Assembly (NCBI GenBank): GCA_008360955.1
Contig: LUCM01004688.1
Coordinates: forward strand, 166,103 to 230,102
DNA length: 64,000 nucleotides
Source of the DNA: Fasciolopsis buskii
Taxonomy: Eukaryota > Platyhelminthes > Trematoda > Plagiorchiida > Fasciolidae
Direction of reading: 5' to 3'
Below, in pieces: positions 1-12,448 of this stretch. Every line of letters begins with the position of its first letter. Position 1 is the first letter of the stretch. A program made the position numbers and the translations under genes. The notes beneath the pieces were generated by a model. The model was not told the DNA's origin and ran no database searches. It worked only from the letters and a program-made list of their open reading frames with translations.

Positions 1-3000
1 AGATCATTGTCAACCCGGGCTCACGACTGCGCATGAAATCGCAACAAATGAGAGCGATTGTCCTGGCAGCTAGCTTCATTGATGCTCAGCGGTAAGTCAG
101 CCACACGGGAATGATTAATTACGTCCATGGCCAATCTCAGCTTATAATTTCCATCAGTATGTGATGAGTAGTTGGCCATATCAAGCCGAGAGATTAGTTG
201 CAAGTCTATGGTTGATTTCAGCTACCGTATATGTGGAAGTGCAAACTACGGTTTGTGAAGCAAAACAGCCGGGAGTAATGCCCGTGTCATGGACACCATT
301 TTGAACATGAAAGCATCATGGGTCACTTAGGCTGCGACCTAACGCATAAATGGGTAACAAAGCTGGTATATGTTTCGGTGAGATTTTTATTGGTACTGAA
401 TCTCAAATGTCCATTCGGTGTTAAACGAAACTTGTTCGTTCCAGACGTGTATTGCCTTAGTGAACGTCCTGATATTCTCCTTAGTTGCGAGTTTGAGCTC
501 TTTCATTCATCCAGCCTTCATTCATGGTGCACTAGTTTCGGGGAGCTACGAAATTCTTTTGATGGGAGAAGCTATGGTTTGCTCTGAAACAGACAGGTTC
601 TCCAATGGCGATATTTATTTAGCTGCGGCGAGGAGACTTGTCATCTTTGGAGAAGTTGTCGTCGTATGCATCGTATCTTTAACCTGTTTTAGGAAGTCAA
701 GTTCAATGAAGGGGAGCTCCGGAGAAATGATGAGCCTGTTTTAGTCGGCGTGTTACTGGATCACTCCATTCGTTTACATAATTGAACCACTTGGGGCAAC
801 CAGATGGTCACGACCGCTACGCCTTGTTACGTCTGGTGCACATTGGGCGATACCATTTCACATGAGAATGTGCGTGGACCCAGTGTCATCCAGACCGGAT
901 GCAATTCAACTCGGACAGATAAGCAGGAAGGACCTGGTGGGAGACGTTCCCAGCGCTGCGGCAATTACAATAGACATGGATTTGACTCTTCTAAGCCCTC
1001 GCACTGATCGTGTTGCATCACTTCGACCTCCCCAGTTCCATCTCCTAGGATGTAGTTTATATTCTATGCCCATGTTTCAGTGGAATGTATCGGGTCTCCA
1101 GGGTGACAGTTGAAGGGAACCGACGGCCCTTGTGGCTTGAGAGCCGATCCGTTGGTCACTTAGAGCATTCCTTCTCCCCCGCAGGTCGAAGTGTTCAGCT
1201 GCGTTGTCAAGACTAGTCGGAGGATAAGCGCAGAACTTTTGTGGCCTACTTACGGAAGACAAACCTTTTAATAGTCGTTCCAAGGTATATTTATCATTGT
1301 TCCATCGAGATTCCTTGGAGAAACCATGTTCGATCAGGAAAATTGGGGCGCCGGCGCATGTACCTTTGGTCTCACTGAAAATCGGGCGCCGTACGTGGAA
1401 CTACTTGCGGTATTCGACCGCAATTTAAGAATCCCATATCTGGTGTAAATTTTTAGAGGTGTTCTCGGACACTGGCTTTCTAGGGCCTTCAAACCCGCCA
1501 CAATATCAGAAGCCTTGCCAACCAGATCCGTGTATCAACCAAGCGGAAAATTTTAGGGGCAGATATGTATCTGACGTTCCTAGGGATGGTAGTTATTTTA
1601 CAAGGCCGGCAGAGTAGGTTTGTTGGTCTTATTTGTTAATCCACAACCAATACAGAATGAACACGAGAGTTGGTATCATGTAGAAAGATGCTTTCAAGTC
1701 CATCGTTGAGATTTAAATATCGTTCGCAGATTTTTTTCGGCAAGTGACTGGAACGGCGATGCAAAGTTGGTGGACGAGGCCAATCAGATCGCTCCTCTAT
1801 TGTGAAGCCAGATAATTTGACAAAGGACAATGATCACCGGTGCAGCAGGAATAATGCTAATCCACGGATTGGTATGATCAGGATGGAGTGCTATGAATGC
1901 ACGAAAGCAAAACCAATGACAGAGTATGATAGAAGAGAAAGAAAGGACCTTTGATCTATGCGCAAAGCTTGGTTGGCCTAAAGATAAACCCATATATAGT
2001 AACTGATTTTTGATCGTAAACCCGTGATGTCTTGAGTGGGCAGAGGTGACTTGATTTGCTCTTCTCTGAACTAACAGAAGGGGGTTCTGAGTTAGTCCAG
2101 AAAATACCAACTGAATACACCTTATTCAGCAACTTAATTTTGCGACCTTACGGCACCGTCCATATTCACTTACTACGGTTTATTGAATTCACTGGTATTT
2201 GCCATCAGATGTCTAACTCGTCCGAAGAGCAACAGTTTTGAACATTCTACTTCTGCCATGTTAATGAGCACCAGTTCAGTCTGGCCATTAGTCATGACGA
2301 CCGTCCACTTGGGCAATTGGACTGATCCCAGTGTTTCTTAGTATTCCTTTTGAAGTTATCTGCCTCCATGTGTATTTATGTTGCCCACAGTCCCTCGCTG
2401 TTCTGAGCCAAACTTCCCACGAATAGTCGCACAAATCAGAGAGGATTGTATGGAACTGGAAACTCATCTAATTTCTTGTTCCTATCAGATTAATGCGGTG
2501 TACTTTGCCAAGAATTTATCACAATGATAAAAAGCAGTTGTTCTTATTAATTTGTGTCTGTTGTCTGTTAGGTGATAAACGAAAGGAAATCATATTATTG
2601 GAATTAATCACTGTATTACCCCTCGATTTGACTGGCAAATATAGCGAAGGTAGCTCGACCTAGAACAGCTTTGAATAGGCAGCGCTGTTCGAAAACAGTC
2701 ATGGAGTGACTTAGATTGTTTCAGTGGTTATCCAACATCCAGCCTCGTTTGACTGAGCCGACTAGAGTGTTTCGTGTCTGCATCCAAAGAAAAATCTAAT
2801 TGTTGACTCTTCGAGCTGAACTGGAGGGGGACGGAGGTGGTGCAGGTGTGGTGAACAATTCAGTGGTGAACAGCTATGCATCGGCGAATGACCGGGAATT
2901 AAAAATGATCATTTTCTTTTCCAGAACTAGCATCATTATCAAAAGGGGAAGTATTAGCTTGATCCAAGAACTGATCCAATTTGCCGCGCCAAATCTAAGA

Positions 3001-3214
3001 TCACAGTTTAAAACACTGAAAACACAGCACGGCTGTTCCATCTCTGTCAGGGGACAGCAGTAGCGAATATTCACCGGGGCACCGTACCGTAAGACAAATT
3101 TGTGACTAATGAATGTGGATTGAACATCACAGTGAATAATAAACTCTATCCTTCGCTTAAACGATCTCCAAATGCTCATGCTGATCAGGTAGTCAAAATC
3201 TGCAGGATGCATTT
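1..3214. other. No identifiable gene (upstream non-coding or intronic DNA)
   Basis: Only short open frames of 60-112 codons occur here on both strands, and none shows a family motif. I looked for the conserved end of the Slo RCK1 domain that should precede the exon at 5840 and did not find it. The stretch is either an intron of the Slo gene or sequence upstream of a window-internal gap in my exon model. No repeat family seen elsewhere in the window was recognised in it. Confidence 0.5.
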
Positions 3215-3390
3215 CTTTTATCTTTTACTTCGTTTATTAATGAAATAATAATGTACATCATTTCTCAGAAAAGGGGTGCGGCCAACAAAAAGCTGCCAAG
3301 TGAGAAAGTTGACCGGCGATGGAAAGACTCCAACCCGCGACCTTCACATCTAAACTACAGGACCCTAACCGTTTTTCCACCGCCGGAATT
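3215..3390 (-). repeat. tRNA-derived SINE, family B, copy 1
   Basis: Read on the minus strand, this has a tRNA-like head with a B-box-like GGTCGCGGGTTGGAGTC, then a body containing CGCCGGTCAACTT, then a tail ending in an imperfect AAGTAAAAGATAAAAG-type stretch. The same head-body-tail order recurs at 12270, 37405, 41155, 44100 and 60490, which defines the family. This copy is diverged, with AAAAAGCTGCC where other copies have CAGAGGGCTGCC. It is non-coding; any 90-codon open frame across it is incidental. Confidence 0.75.
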
Positions 3391-3396
3391 CATCGC

Positions 3397-3460
3397 ACTT
3401 AGGCATCCTCCAGGGAAGCCATCTAAAATACGCGAGGATCACTGTGAGCAGTGGCTAATA
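3397..3460. repeat. Short module shared with the long palindromic element at 13.4 kb
   Basis: The segment CTTAGGCATCCTCCAGGGAAG followed by ATCACTGTGAGC resembles 13449-13503 in order and spacing. It lies just beyond the head of SINE B copy 1. It is probably a fragment of another short repeat. The similarity is judged by eye and is modest. Confidence 0.35.
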
Positions 3461-3524
3461 AAACTGCGAAATCGATGTGATTGTGTACTAAATCTTGTTG
3501 ATTTGAACGTGAGTAAATGCTAGC

Positions 3525-3605
3525 CGACCCGGGTAGCTTAATGGTTATGTCGTTTTACTCACTCATATGTACCGGTTTCGAATCCCAATTTGGGAGCGAT
3601 GGATA
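3525..3605 (+). repeat. tRNA-like head of a short interspersed repeat
   Basis: An A-box-like GGTAGCTTAATGGTTATG is followed about 40 bases later by a B-box-like GGTTTCGAATCCC, the usual spacing of an internal pol III promoter. There is no clean acceptor stem or cloverleaf, so I call it a tRNA-derived repeat and not a tRNA gene. It differs from families A and B. Confidence 0.5.
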
Positions 3606-4708
3606 GGAATTGCTAAGGATTCCTGAAAACAAGCTGAACGGTACTTATATGTCTTCATAGAGGGGCTGAAAAACGCTGGAATCGCATTCTGGAGCTCGTT
3701 AAAATGTGCATTTTTAGCTTGTAGCCAAGTTAAGAGAAGATTCTTTCTGGCCCGAAAACGTCTAACTTAGCATGGACATGGGGTAATTTTACACCAGGAT
3801 CGGTTTGTAGGTTTTAAAATCAACTGGCTTAATTTAATTTAATTTCGTTATTCCCCATTTTTTGGAATTGTTTGCCCGTTTTCTAACTAACTACTCATTC
3901 ACCCACCCTCCTCTTCCGCATGCTCCATTTTCATCGGAAAAACTAATCGCAGTCTGCGTGTTTTTTGTGTGAATTGTCTAAACGAGCGTGGTTCCTTGAC
4001 AGCCGATTCGATTCACCCGTGCCGTCATCGTCTGTTTTCCCAAGGTAACCGTGTCCACAATCATACGCACACACGATTCATACGCTCTATTTGAATGCAT
4101 GTAATTCGACATGTACACTGAAGGCTTGATGGGCATGCATACTTTCGATAGTGGTTTCTTCGGTTCCGCAAGTAGTTTATCCGGCAGGCCGAATTCCCAA
4201 TTTCTTGATATTTCGAAACATTTTTCCAAGTTTCTAGATAACCACCAGTTTAATGATTAGCAATATTAGTATTAGCATTATTTATATTTGCATTTGTATG
4301 TTAACATTAGTTATTGCTATGTGAAACAATGACAAACTAGTCGTGTGCTTCATCCGTGACAATGTTGTCTTGATCGCATAATCCTCATCCCTTGGTTGTA
4401 TAACCCAGTTGCCTTGTGCTAATGGGTTTTGTGGCAGTAGGGAAAGCAGTTTGAACAATTTTGTAATTGCCCTTCGAAAGCATACTGGAACTGACCTGAC
4501 CGATCATCTGGAGCTACTGGTCAAGTTGCTGAGGTATCTTCGACCGCGAAATTCAAAAGCTGAAATCTCGGATGTGTCGGTCATATTTGATGATAGATGG
4601 CAACTGCCTCTAGCTCCGTTTGTTATCTTGCCGGGCCTCTTGCGGCTTACGATTCCGATTAGTTTCGGGTTATGATCTCTGACTTACGTTATTTCTATAA
4701 CGTGGGTA
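3606..4708. other. No identifiable gene; weak exon-like segment at 4409-4533
   Basis: Most of this stretch has no recognisable content. Positions 4409-4533 read as 41 codons between an acceptor-like CCCAG and a donor-like GAG/GTATCT. The translation shows no convincing match to Slo, and its end phase (2) does not fit the exon at 5840 (needs phase 1), so it is not included in the gene model. Confidence 0.35.
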
Positions 4709-5245
4709 TGTGAAAAGCGTCTTTCTTTCCTTCTTTCTTTTCTTTACTTTTTTCTATACTTCAACCCTTCGTTTATTCTTTTTCTTTCATTCGTTCGCTC
4801 CTCCTCTCTCGTCATCTCTTTCTTTATTTCCTTCTTTCTTTATTTTTCTTCCAACTCCTTTCTCCTTTCCTTACTCCTTTTTTCCTCTTCTTTTTCTTTC
4901 TTTCTGTCCTTAAATCTTGCTTTCTCTCTTTCTTTCTTTTGGTTCTATTTTCTCCTTTCGTTCATTCTTTTTTATACCTTTTTCTACTTCCTTCTTCCAT
5001 CATCCCTCTTGATTTCTTCCTTCCTTTATTTATTTCTACCTCTCTACCTTTCTTCGTTCCTTACATTCTCTCCTTTTTCTTTTCGTTCTTTTTGCTTCTT
5101 GATTTCTTCCTTTTTTTCTTCTTTGCCTTCATCCATTATATCTCTCATTTGTTCGTTCTTTCTTGTTTCTTTTCGTTCTCTATGATTCCTTTTTCCATTT
5201 CATTCGTTCATTCATTCATTCATTCTTTCTCCATTTGCTCCATTT
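4709..5245 (+). repeat. ~540-bp pyrimidine tract (CTTT/CATT-rich)
   Basis: The plus strand is almost entirely T and C, in imperfect TTTC, CTTT and TTCC units, closing with ATTC/CATT repeats around 5200-5235. The strand bias creates long artificial open frames rich in Phe, Ser and Leu, which are not genes. It lies about 600 bases upstream of the first recognised Slo exon. Confidence 0.85.
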
Positions 5246-5524
5246 GTGTAATTTAAAATAATTGTCGTAATACAGGATGCCGCAGCTGTAAATCGTTATG
5301 TTACCTGTTGGTTATTATTTGGTTGACTGGCAACTCATCAGCTGATTGTATGATTGATTCACTTCATTCGTGTTCGATCACATCTAGACTAAATATTGGT
5401 TTCAGTGAGCAATTGTACAAAAAATGTGTTTTGACGGGGCACTTAAAACCAAAATGATTTTGGTAGGAAATATAAAAAATTCACTTTGGCTTTGGGCATC
5501 CCAAGGGTTGACACCACAAACATC

Positions 5525-5556
5525 GTATTGTATTGTATTGTATTATATTGTAATGT
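5525..5556 (+). repeat. (TATTG)n microsatellite
   Basis: Four to five imperfect pentanucleotide units, GTATT GTATT GTATT GTATT, followed by TATATTGTAATG. A short tandem repeat in the presumed intron before the first recognised Slo exon. Confidence 0.8.
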
Positions 5557-5839
5557 ATTTTACAGATCTTGCGTACAAAAAAGAATCTTGCATGACTCGA
5601 ATCGGCCATATTCTCGGTATGCGAAAGAATGCCCAGTTTGATTCAGTGTAGCAGAATTGGCTTTGAATGCCCAATATAAAACAGGGTAGTCCATTCAAAC
5701 TAGTTAAGGAAATGACAAGTCAACTAGGAGAAAATAAATACCAGTAGAGATTACCAAGTACTTTTTCAAAAACTTGACCTAAGGCAAGCAGTTATAACTT
5801 ATTTACAGCTAAGGTTTATGTCCTCTTTTTGAGTGACAG

Positions 5840-6123
5840 TGGAAGCAACATTAGAAAAATCCTCGGAGAAAACGAACTCGCTACAAGGTCCACATCGATT
5901 ACGTTCGCATCTGATTCACTGGGCTCGGCCATTTCTGGTACACCGAAAACCCCGATACATTCCTCCGTTCCGAGTACGTGACGGTGATTTGATTGTTCCA
6001 CGTTCTCAAAAACGATCGAAACACATTGAACATCGACATCCAACCGACTCGATAGACATCATGTGTGACAGTACCGGTCTCTTCTATTGGGTTGCTGATC
6101 GTCAGTTCCAAGTGGCTTGTCTG
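5840..6123 (+). CDS. slo: Slo/BK-family K+ channel, exon a (inter-RCK linker)
   Basis: The first exon I can assign to a Slo1-type calcium-activated potassium channel alpha subunit. It encodes residues 1-94 of the visible fragment. The first ~70 residues are a basic linker between the two cytoplasmic RCK domains, poorly conserved in the family. Near the end comes DSTGLFYWVADRQFQVACL, which matches the family's DSTGMFHWC...VIL entry to RCK2. The frame has a stop at 5830, so the exon must start after it. The best acceptor is TTTTTGAGTGACAG/TG at 5839, with a pyrimidine-rich run before it. The donor is CTG/GTAAGA, phase 0. The pore and RCK1 part of the protein is not visible upstream, so the gene is 5' incomplete here. 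Start position is less certain than the end. Confidence 0.85.
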
Positions 6124-9100
6124 GTAAGACGACTTATTTCATGTGATTGATGAGATTTTGGCCGTCTTTTTGAAGATTCGCCCGCAAGCAGACAAACTTC
6201 CCATTAATTCAATGGTCAAAAACAAAAGATTAAAAACGGAAACACTTTTGCATAGACCCTACAGAACACGATTCACAGGGCAGCCAGTTTCCATCGCAAA
6301 ATCAATCACGTGCAAGTATAGAAATGGCATTCAATATTATCCAGACCTCAGCACCTAATGTAGCGTAAAACGGGCACAAGCATGCACTGTGGCTATTGAT
6401 TATCCATCATAATGGATGAACGTAATTAGATCAGCAAAATAACAATATACCGAACGCTGATTGGTTGGTGCCTTGGTGTAAAAGGTAGACATTGCTCTCA
6501 CCCATCGATGAATGCGAAGGGACGTCAATGGACAAGCATTGTGACTGTTCTGACGTGTATAACATGTGGGATTGTTAATGATAGTAAATCAATTTTTCTC
6601 AGATTGATGGAATGATGATTGCCACTTTGCTGATGATGTTTTCAAGGAGGTTTTTCGCTCTCTGGCACTAAGAATACGATACTCACAAGGAAAATAGTCC
6701 TATCAAATGAGTGTTCCTGAAGGCTACAAAAACGCAAATCAGTCATTAATTAAGACGTCGTCTACCGCAACCTCTTACACTCCTGCTACTGGTCTAAAAC
6801 TATTTATTCAATGAGTTAGGTCTTGTCTATTTCATAACCAGTCCCTTGTTTTATGCCGTTCTCCAGTCCGTGAGGTGGGAACAAGACACGAGTCAGACAG
6901 ATTAACACATAGTAAATATGCCTTCTCGTAGAGCATTAGTTATGTTATGAATAATTTTAAACTGACCTATGGATCGGTCGACCTAATTTTCGAAGTCCTT
7001 TTTTCCTGGTAAATGAATTTACTTCATCCGAATTTGACCATAATTCTGATGTGAGATTTGTGACTCTGACTGGCTTCAAGGGATCTTAAGAGTATTGTTG
7101 AAACCAACTAGTCTGTTCAGGTTGTTTTCTTCGGTTCATGTGAGCACACAATAATTTTGAAGAACTACGGACAAGTGCAATTTACAACGAGAAATAACGG
7201 CTATTTAGAACCAAATGCGAAAGTGCTGTTCTATGTGTAGGTTTATGCGGAGCTTAACGCTCAAAACCGAGCCTGAAGAGTTCAGGTTGCTTACTTGAGC
7301 GTTTGATTTTCATCCTATGGGTAGATTGTTTGCACACAACACGGTTGACTCAACTAGCGATGCAGAGGTGAATCGATTCCAAAACAGTCTTGTGCATGGT
7401 TATTAGTGCCATTGTTACGGAGACGTGTCAGCGACTGGTTAAAAAATGAAAGTGTCATGTTAGATTTTGGAAAAAGACAATGTTGAAGGTTCTTTCATGC
7501 TACAAGGGTACTGCTTTCATAATGGGAGTTGTAAACAGCATATCTACAGCATATCTACCGGAAGTCGCGCTGACGATGTCACCTAGAAAGGTGACGAATA
7601 GCTTGAGATCTAAACGCCAAGCTCCGCGAACAACATAACACAATAAAACATGATGAAATGTCATCTATTTGTCATACCAGCATTCACAAAGAAAACCGAT
7701 AAACAATTTTTTTCGAAATTACTTTTAATATGGATCGTTTTTATGCTAGTCCTGTGGCAAAGTACCGACGTTAACCGAGCAGTGCATTTTGACTGGTTTC
7801 CAACCTATCTATGAAGTTTTCTTTGCCATGTAACCAGAAAACTCTTATGAACCTGATAGCTCTTTTCTTCTATAATCCAGTTCAAAATGCTGTTCGTAGT
7901 TTTGCATTACCTTTTCTTAGTTCTAAAAAACGGTTTGTTGTGGATCGCTCTTGAAAGTGTGCATCGCCGCTGTCGATCGATCGTGTTCTTTTTCCTTTCC
8001 GAATCCCGTTTCGTTTAGTTATTTCATTTTGTTTATGGTTATTAATGTCTGATGACAATCGTTGTGGATCTAGCTGGTTGAAAAATTCGCAACTTTATGT
8101 CGATTTCACTGGTTTTCAGAAAAAACTGAAAATCGACTAAAAATAATCGATTTATTCTAGTATAAGTGCAATCATAGGCCTCCGGATTTTCATTCGTCCG
8201 GCCCAACCGGATAAACTCGTCTGCTGCTTCTAGGGTTTGGGCATATATTCATGCATGTATGCTTTCAGACACGGATGTGCCCACTCAGTGAATGACAATT
8301 TAAACACTATTACTCACCATACGGTTGCAATGCTCCGCACCCCACTGGAAGAGCAGTGTACAGTGCTATTTCATTTGGCTTGTTAGGAATCATCATTAGC
8401 TGGTACACAAATTGCGCATATAGCGGCAATGGATAAGAAACCGATTGGTGCTAGTTTCGAGCGACCAAAGTCTTTGTCTCTCTCGGTGAGTATTCGCGGC
8501 GTTTAATTTCCGCACTGCCCACCACTCTTCGATTTGGTCAATCTGTCAACTTAGCCCTGAAGGTCATTTACGTTTTTGCGTCCGTGTTACAGAAAGCGAT
8601 CCGAGGAAAACAAAGAAAATAAAACGTACGATTCATTGAACATCTGTAATAACTGATAGATCTAATGATTGCAATTAACTACAAGTACTAGGTATTACTA
8701 AATAATCGAGGACTAGAGAAGGGAAAACCAAGAAATGTCATATATGAAGGAATGCCGCAAAATTACATAAGGGACAAAATATTACCGACTACCTCATTAT
8801 TGGTCTCAAACTTTTTGTGCAACACAATATTTCGGTTTGTGTGATTGCTTTGTTGGCGGCACTAGAAATTACTGTATTGTAATGCTACCTGACAACCGGT
8901 GAGGCATCACTGGTATGAGTTTTTCTCCTTTTGCATCTAGCTGCACTTAGTATACCTGCATTCTCACTCTTGTCCACTGTTCCATTCCGTAATCATGCTT
9001 TTCAATGTTGTACTGATTAAAATTTCATGATCAACTTCAGCGAAACTTATTCATAGCACACTTCGCATTTCGTAATTTCCAAAATCATTTCGTCCCTTTT

Positions 9101-10227
9101 TATCAATTCGGCTTCTGCAACAAACAATGGAGAATAAAATCCTGACCAGTATGAACTGCCTCGTAGACTTATGATCTGTCAGGAAGTCACATGTCAGACC
9201 AGACTAAGTTTCCTTGCCTCGCGGACGAAATCCAAATTTAAGGTCCATCTCGAATGAAAGTGCATGCGTTGTCAGTGACGTACGGCGGCACACAAGTGTT
9301 ACCATTAAATGATGAATAAAAAACCCCTTACAATACAATTCAGGATCATAAAATAAAATTTGATTTGCTGTTTGTTAAAAACCAATTCAACTTAATGCAT
9401 AAGCACGTGCAGTTCAAACATCGGATGCAGACAGAGCGGGCTGGATACACGTGTCAGTCGTAAGGTGTCAAGTCAATCCTATTAGGGTACGGAAAAGCGG
9501 ATCACCAGGTATACGTCCCCAGAAACGGGACTAGCCCACAGTGAGGTGTTACAGGACCTCGTAGAAACTGTACTCACAAGATATGCTAATATCATGAATT
9601 AGAACAGGCGCACTGTGCAAAACGTTCCTTGCTTCCATTGGATAGAACACCTACTCAGAATGCACCGTGCTATATCTATCCTGATTTGGCTTTGATAATT
9701 CACAATCAAACTAAATGTGGTGCATAAACTTTTGTCCTAGAATTCTGTAGTAATTCTTTGGAATTTTTATTGCGTCAAATAAGAAAGCAGACATTATTTA
9801 TGTAAGATACTGTTGGGCAGTAAATAACTGCAGTTCGAACCTCCCAGTCCGCAGTGTTTTAGGAGTCAATTGTTCATGATCTCTGATGATTTGGTGAGTC
9901 GTTAATTCGACTACGTCCTAAGCAGCTTAAAAAAATAATCAGAGATATCAATCCGCTGCGGCAATCTCAACTCTGGAATTTGATATTTGAAAATAAATGC
10001 CACTTAATTTTAGGCAAACTCGACTGACTCCTTTAAAAACACATGTGCTGTGTGTGTTAATTACCAATACTTGAATAGGATTACAATAAGCTTATACTGT
10101 AAATTTTACATAGTAAACCTTAGCAAACCGTTACAGCCTGCTCAAAATTGTCTGTCTCTATTTGCACAAATAAAGGTTTTTAATAACCCTATAATTTAGT
10201 TTAAGATGAACTAGATCGCAACTCGTT

Positions 10228-10262
10228 TCACACACACAAGCACACAAATACACACACAACAG
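10228..10262 (+). repeat. CA-rich microsatellite
   Basis: Imperfect CACACA units interrupted by AAG and AAAT. It lies in the Slo intron. Confidence 0.7.
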
Positions 10263-10304
10263 TGGTTATATCTTGACTACTAGAACTGCAACTTATCATG
10301 CCCT

Positions 10305-10411
10305 CTTTCATTTGTAGTAGATCATATATAATTTTATGCAGTGATATGATTGCGAATAACTGAAAACGAGCTTGTTCGTCCCACTGTTTCTCAATTTGCT
10401 CTGTGGGATTA
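10305..10411 (+). mobile_element. Penelope-like element 3' tail fragment
   Basis: GAATAACTGAAAACGAGCTT followed by GTTCG and then TTTCTCAATTTGCTCTGTGG is close to the 3' end of the Penelope-like element at 60325-60385, with an AT-rich segment just before it in both. No coding part remains. The fragment ends only about 55 bases before the acceptor of the next Slo exon. Confidence 0.7.
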
Positions 10412-10466
10412 TTTGGAAAAACGTGACTGCTTCCTCTCTCCATGTGTATGTTTACTTTCCTTCCAG

Positions 10467-10691
10467 TCTCTACGCGAAATGATGCAGTGTACATTCACTG
10501 ACCATATTCTTGTTTGTTTGGCGAAGCATCAAGGCACATCAAAGTTAGGCCTGGCTAGTTTTGTTATGCCGCTCAGATCCACAAGAATTCCCATGCAAGA
10601 ACTGAAACCAATAGTATTTCTGGGTGATCGAGCCTTAGTCGAACAGGAGTGGTGCTGCTTACGGAACTTTCCACAAATCTACATTCTTTCG
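10467..10691 (+). CDS. slo: Slo/BK-family K+ channel, exon b (start of RCK2)
   Basis: Encodes 75 residues (95-169 of the fragment), the first beta-alpha-beta unit of the RCK2 Rossmann fold. Matching family landmarks in order are HILVCL (Slo1 HVVVCI), VMPLRST (Slo1 VMPLRAS), LKPIVFLGD (Slo1 LKHIVFVGS), EQEW (Slo1 KREW) and NFPQIYIL (Slo1 NFPKVSIL). This is the most conserved part and separates the gene from Slo2/KCNT, whose equivalent segment reads quite differently. Acceptor TTCCAG/TCT and donor TCG/GTGAGT are both good, phase 0 at both ends. RCK2 forms half of the cytoplasmic gating ring. Confidence 0.95.
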
Positions 10692-12269
10692 GTGAGTTTA
10701 ACAACTTTAGTTGAACGGTGTTGATCTTAGAATTATTACTATTTTGCTTGTATTGTATAACTGCAATCTGTGTGTTTGCATGAAAGCGTGGCTATGAAGT
10801 GGCACTCATGGTTATCACGTGCCCAAATCCACCAACGGTAGAAAATAAAATGGAGAACTGCACTGATCTACTAAAACTGTTTGCAGTAATCAAAATAACG
10901 AAGTTGTTTTTCATCCGGTTTCGGAGAACTACTCTTCGATTCATTTTTGTCTACATTATTCCGCTGAGTTTGTGACCCGCACTACGAAGAGGTATCGTTT
11001 TCACGGAATATTCCCAGGATTCTAACGCAGAACTTTTCCCTGGGAACATGTGAAGCGATGTCGAGATTTGGTGAGAGCAAGAGAACAAGCTGGAATTAAA
11101 TTTCGTGCTTTAAGTCAAATAACCGAAAACGTCTTTCGGTACATCAATAATCCGACCAGTTGTTTCGGGCCCGTAAGCAATAAACAGTAAGCTATCTTCG
11201 AAAACTCACAGCTTGACAGACTATGAAGAGGTTTGATATTATTCTTCGGTGTGACAACCAGAACATGTTTCGTGCAATTGATTCCAAAATTTTGGATTAT
11301 AAAAGTAACATATCGAACGTGGTTCAACATAGAAGCTGATGAAGAAGCTGACAAAGCGTTGTATGGTACAATCTCACCCCAGTCTTCAACCTTAACTCGC
11401 TATCTTGGAAACGAAGAAATTTCGGGCTGCATCGAAAAACTGCTGCGCCGTGTGACATGTTATCTGAGATGTTATGACTATGGACATAACCTGGTTGGGA
11501 ATGTTTGTAATAATCCAACTCATTTACCCAGGGCTACCGTTTTCAAACAGGGATTTCAGTCGAGTGATTGAAAGGAAATGGTCTATAACCATTGGATTTT
11601 CTGATCAGTGTGGGCCTCAGTATGGGATCTCCGTGCTATATGCTTACATATTTGTGTGCATATGAGTGTCTGTAAGGAACATCAGTACTTAGACTGTGAC
11701 ATCGATAGATGAAAGTCCTAATTAACACAAGATCAGGCTTATTTTAAGCACCCATTCAACAGAGACGCTGATAATAGAAACGGCAACCCAATCCACTCAA
11801 ACACAGCGTGAACACTCGCGGACTTTGGGCACATACACACGTTTATACACAAAACACTCGCAGGTAAACACACACAACAAATAGAAAAATCATTAATCAT
11901 AGTTTGTTTCTTTTGGACCACTGGACTGCAAACCAGTTGCGAAAATGCCAACTGTTGTAACCGTTTGTTACTGACATACACAACCACCGCAAGTTAACAT
12001 ATATCAGACAGCACAAATGAACTGCTATCACCAAGTCACCTTTTTCAGTCACGACCTATGGTATTTCATTCGACTCTTACTTGCAATCCTAAGCCATCCC
12101 GAGATGCTGGGAATTTTTGAGGTCAGGTATGCTGAAAAAACATCATTTTATATGGCTGGTGAAAGAGATCTCACTTTCTTCTTCCAGGTTAAAAGGAACG
12201 TTATTTAGAACGGTGAACACACAAGGATGACATGCTTGATAGTAAGCTTACTTTATCACAGGTTCCAGC

Positions 12270-12448
12270 GCATTGATGTTGCGGGCAAGGTCGTGGAATT
12301 TGGACGTGAAGATCGCGAGTTCGAGTCCTCCCACCGCCGGTCAACTTCCCCACTTGGCAGCCCTCCGCTGGCCGTGGCCCCCTTCCTGAAAAGGGATGTG
12401 CATTGTTGTTTCACTAATAAAAGGAAGTAAAAGATATAAAGATAAAAG
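12270..12448 (+). repeat. tRNA-derived SINE, family B, copy 2
   Basis: Plus orientation. Head with B-box-like GAGTTCGAGTCCTCCC, body CACCGCCGGTCAACTTCCCC and GGCCGTGGCCCCCTTCCTG, then an AT-rich part and a tail of AAGTAAAAGATATAAAGATA type. It has the same orientation as the Slo gene and lies in its second recognised intron. Confidence 0.8.

Larger units (their letters stand above)
6124..10466 (+). other. Intron of the Slo gene (4.3 kb)
   Basis: Starts with GTAAGA and ends with a pyrimidine-rich TTTACTTTCCTTCCAG. No coding exon, RNA gene or clear repeat was recognised over most of its length. The distal 160 bases contain a Penelope-like 3' tail fragment (10305-10411) and a CA-rich run (10228-10262). 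Confidence 0.75.

Noticed and set aside
418..744. 108-codon plus-strand open frame near the start of the window
   Set aside because: Overlaps another frame, no domain motif, no clear splice sites, and no match to the missing Slo RCK1 portion.
4409..4533. Possible Slo exon (41 codons between AG and GT)
   Set aside because: Some vague resemblance to the beginning of RCK1, but the rest of RCK1 is absent between it and exon a, and the end phase does not fit.
4710..5256. Phe/Ser-rich open frames of 67 and 105 codons
   Set aside because: Produced by the pyrimidine tract, which lacks purine-starting stop codons on the plus strand.
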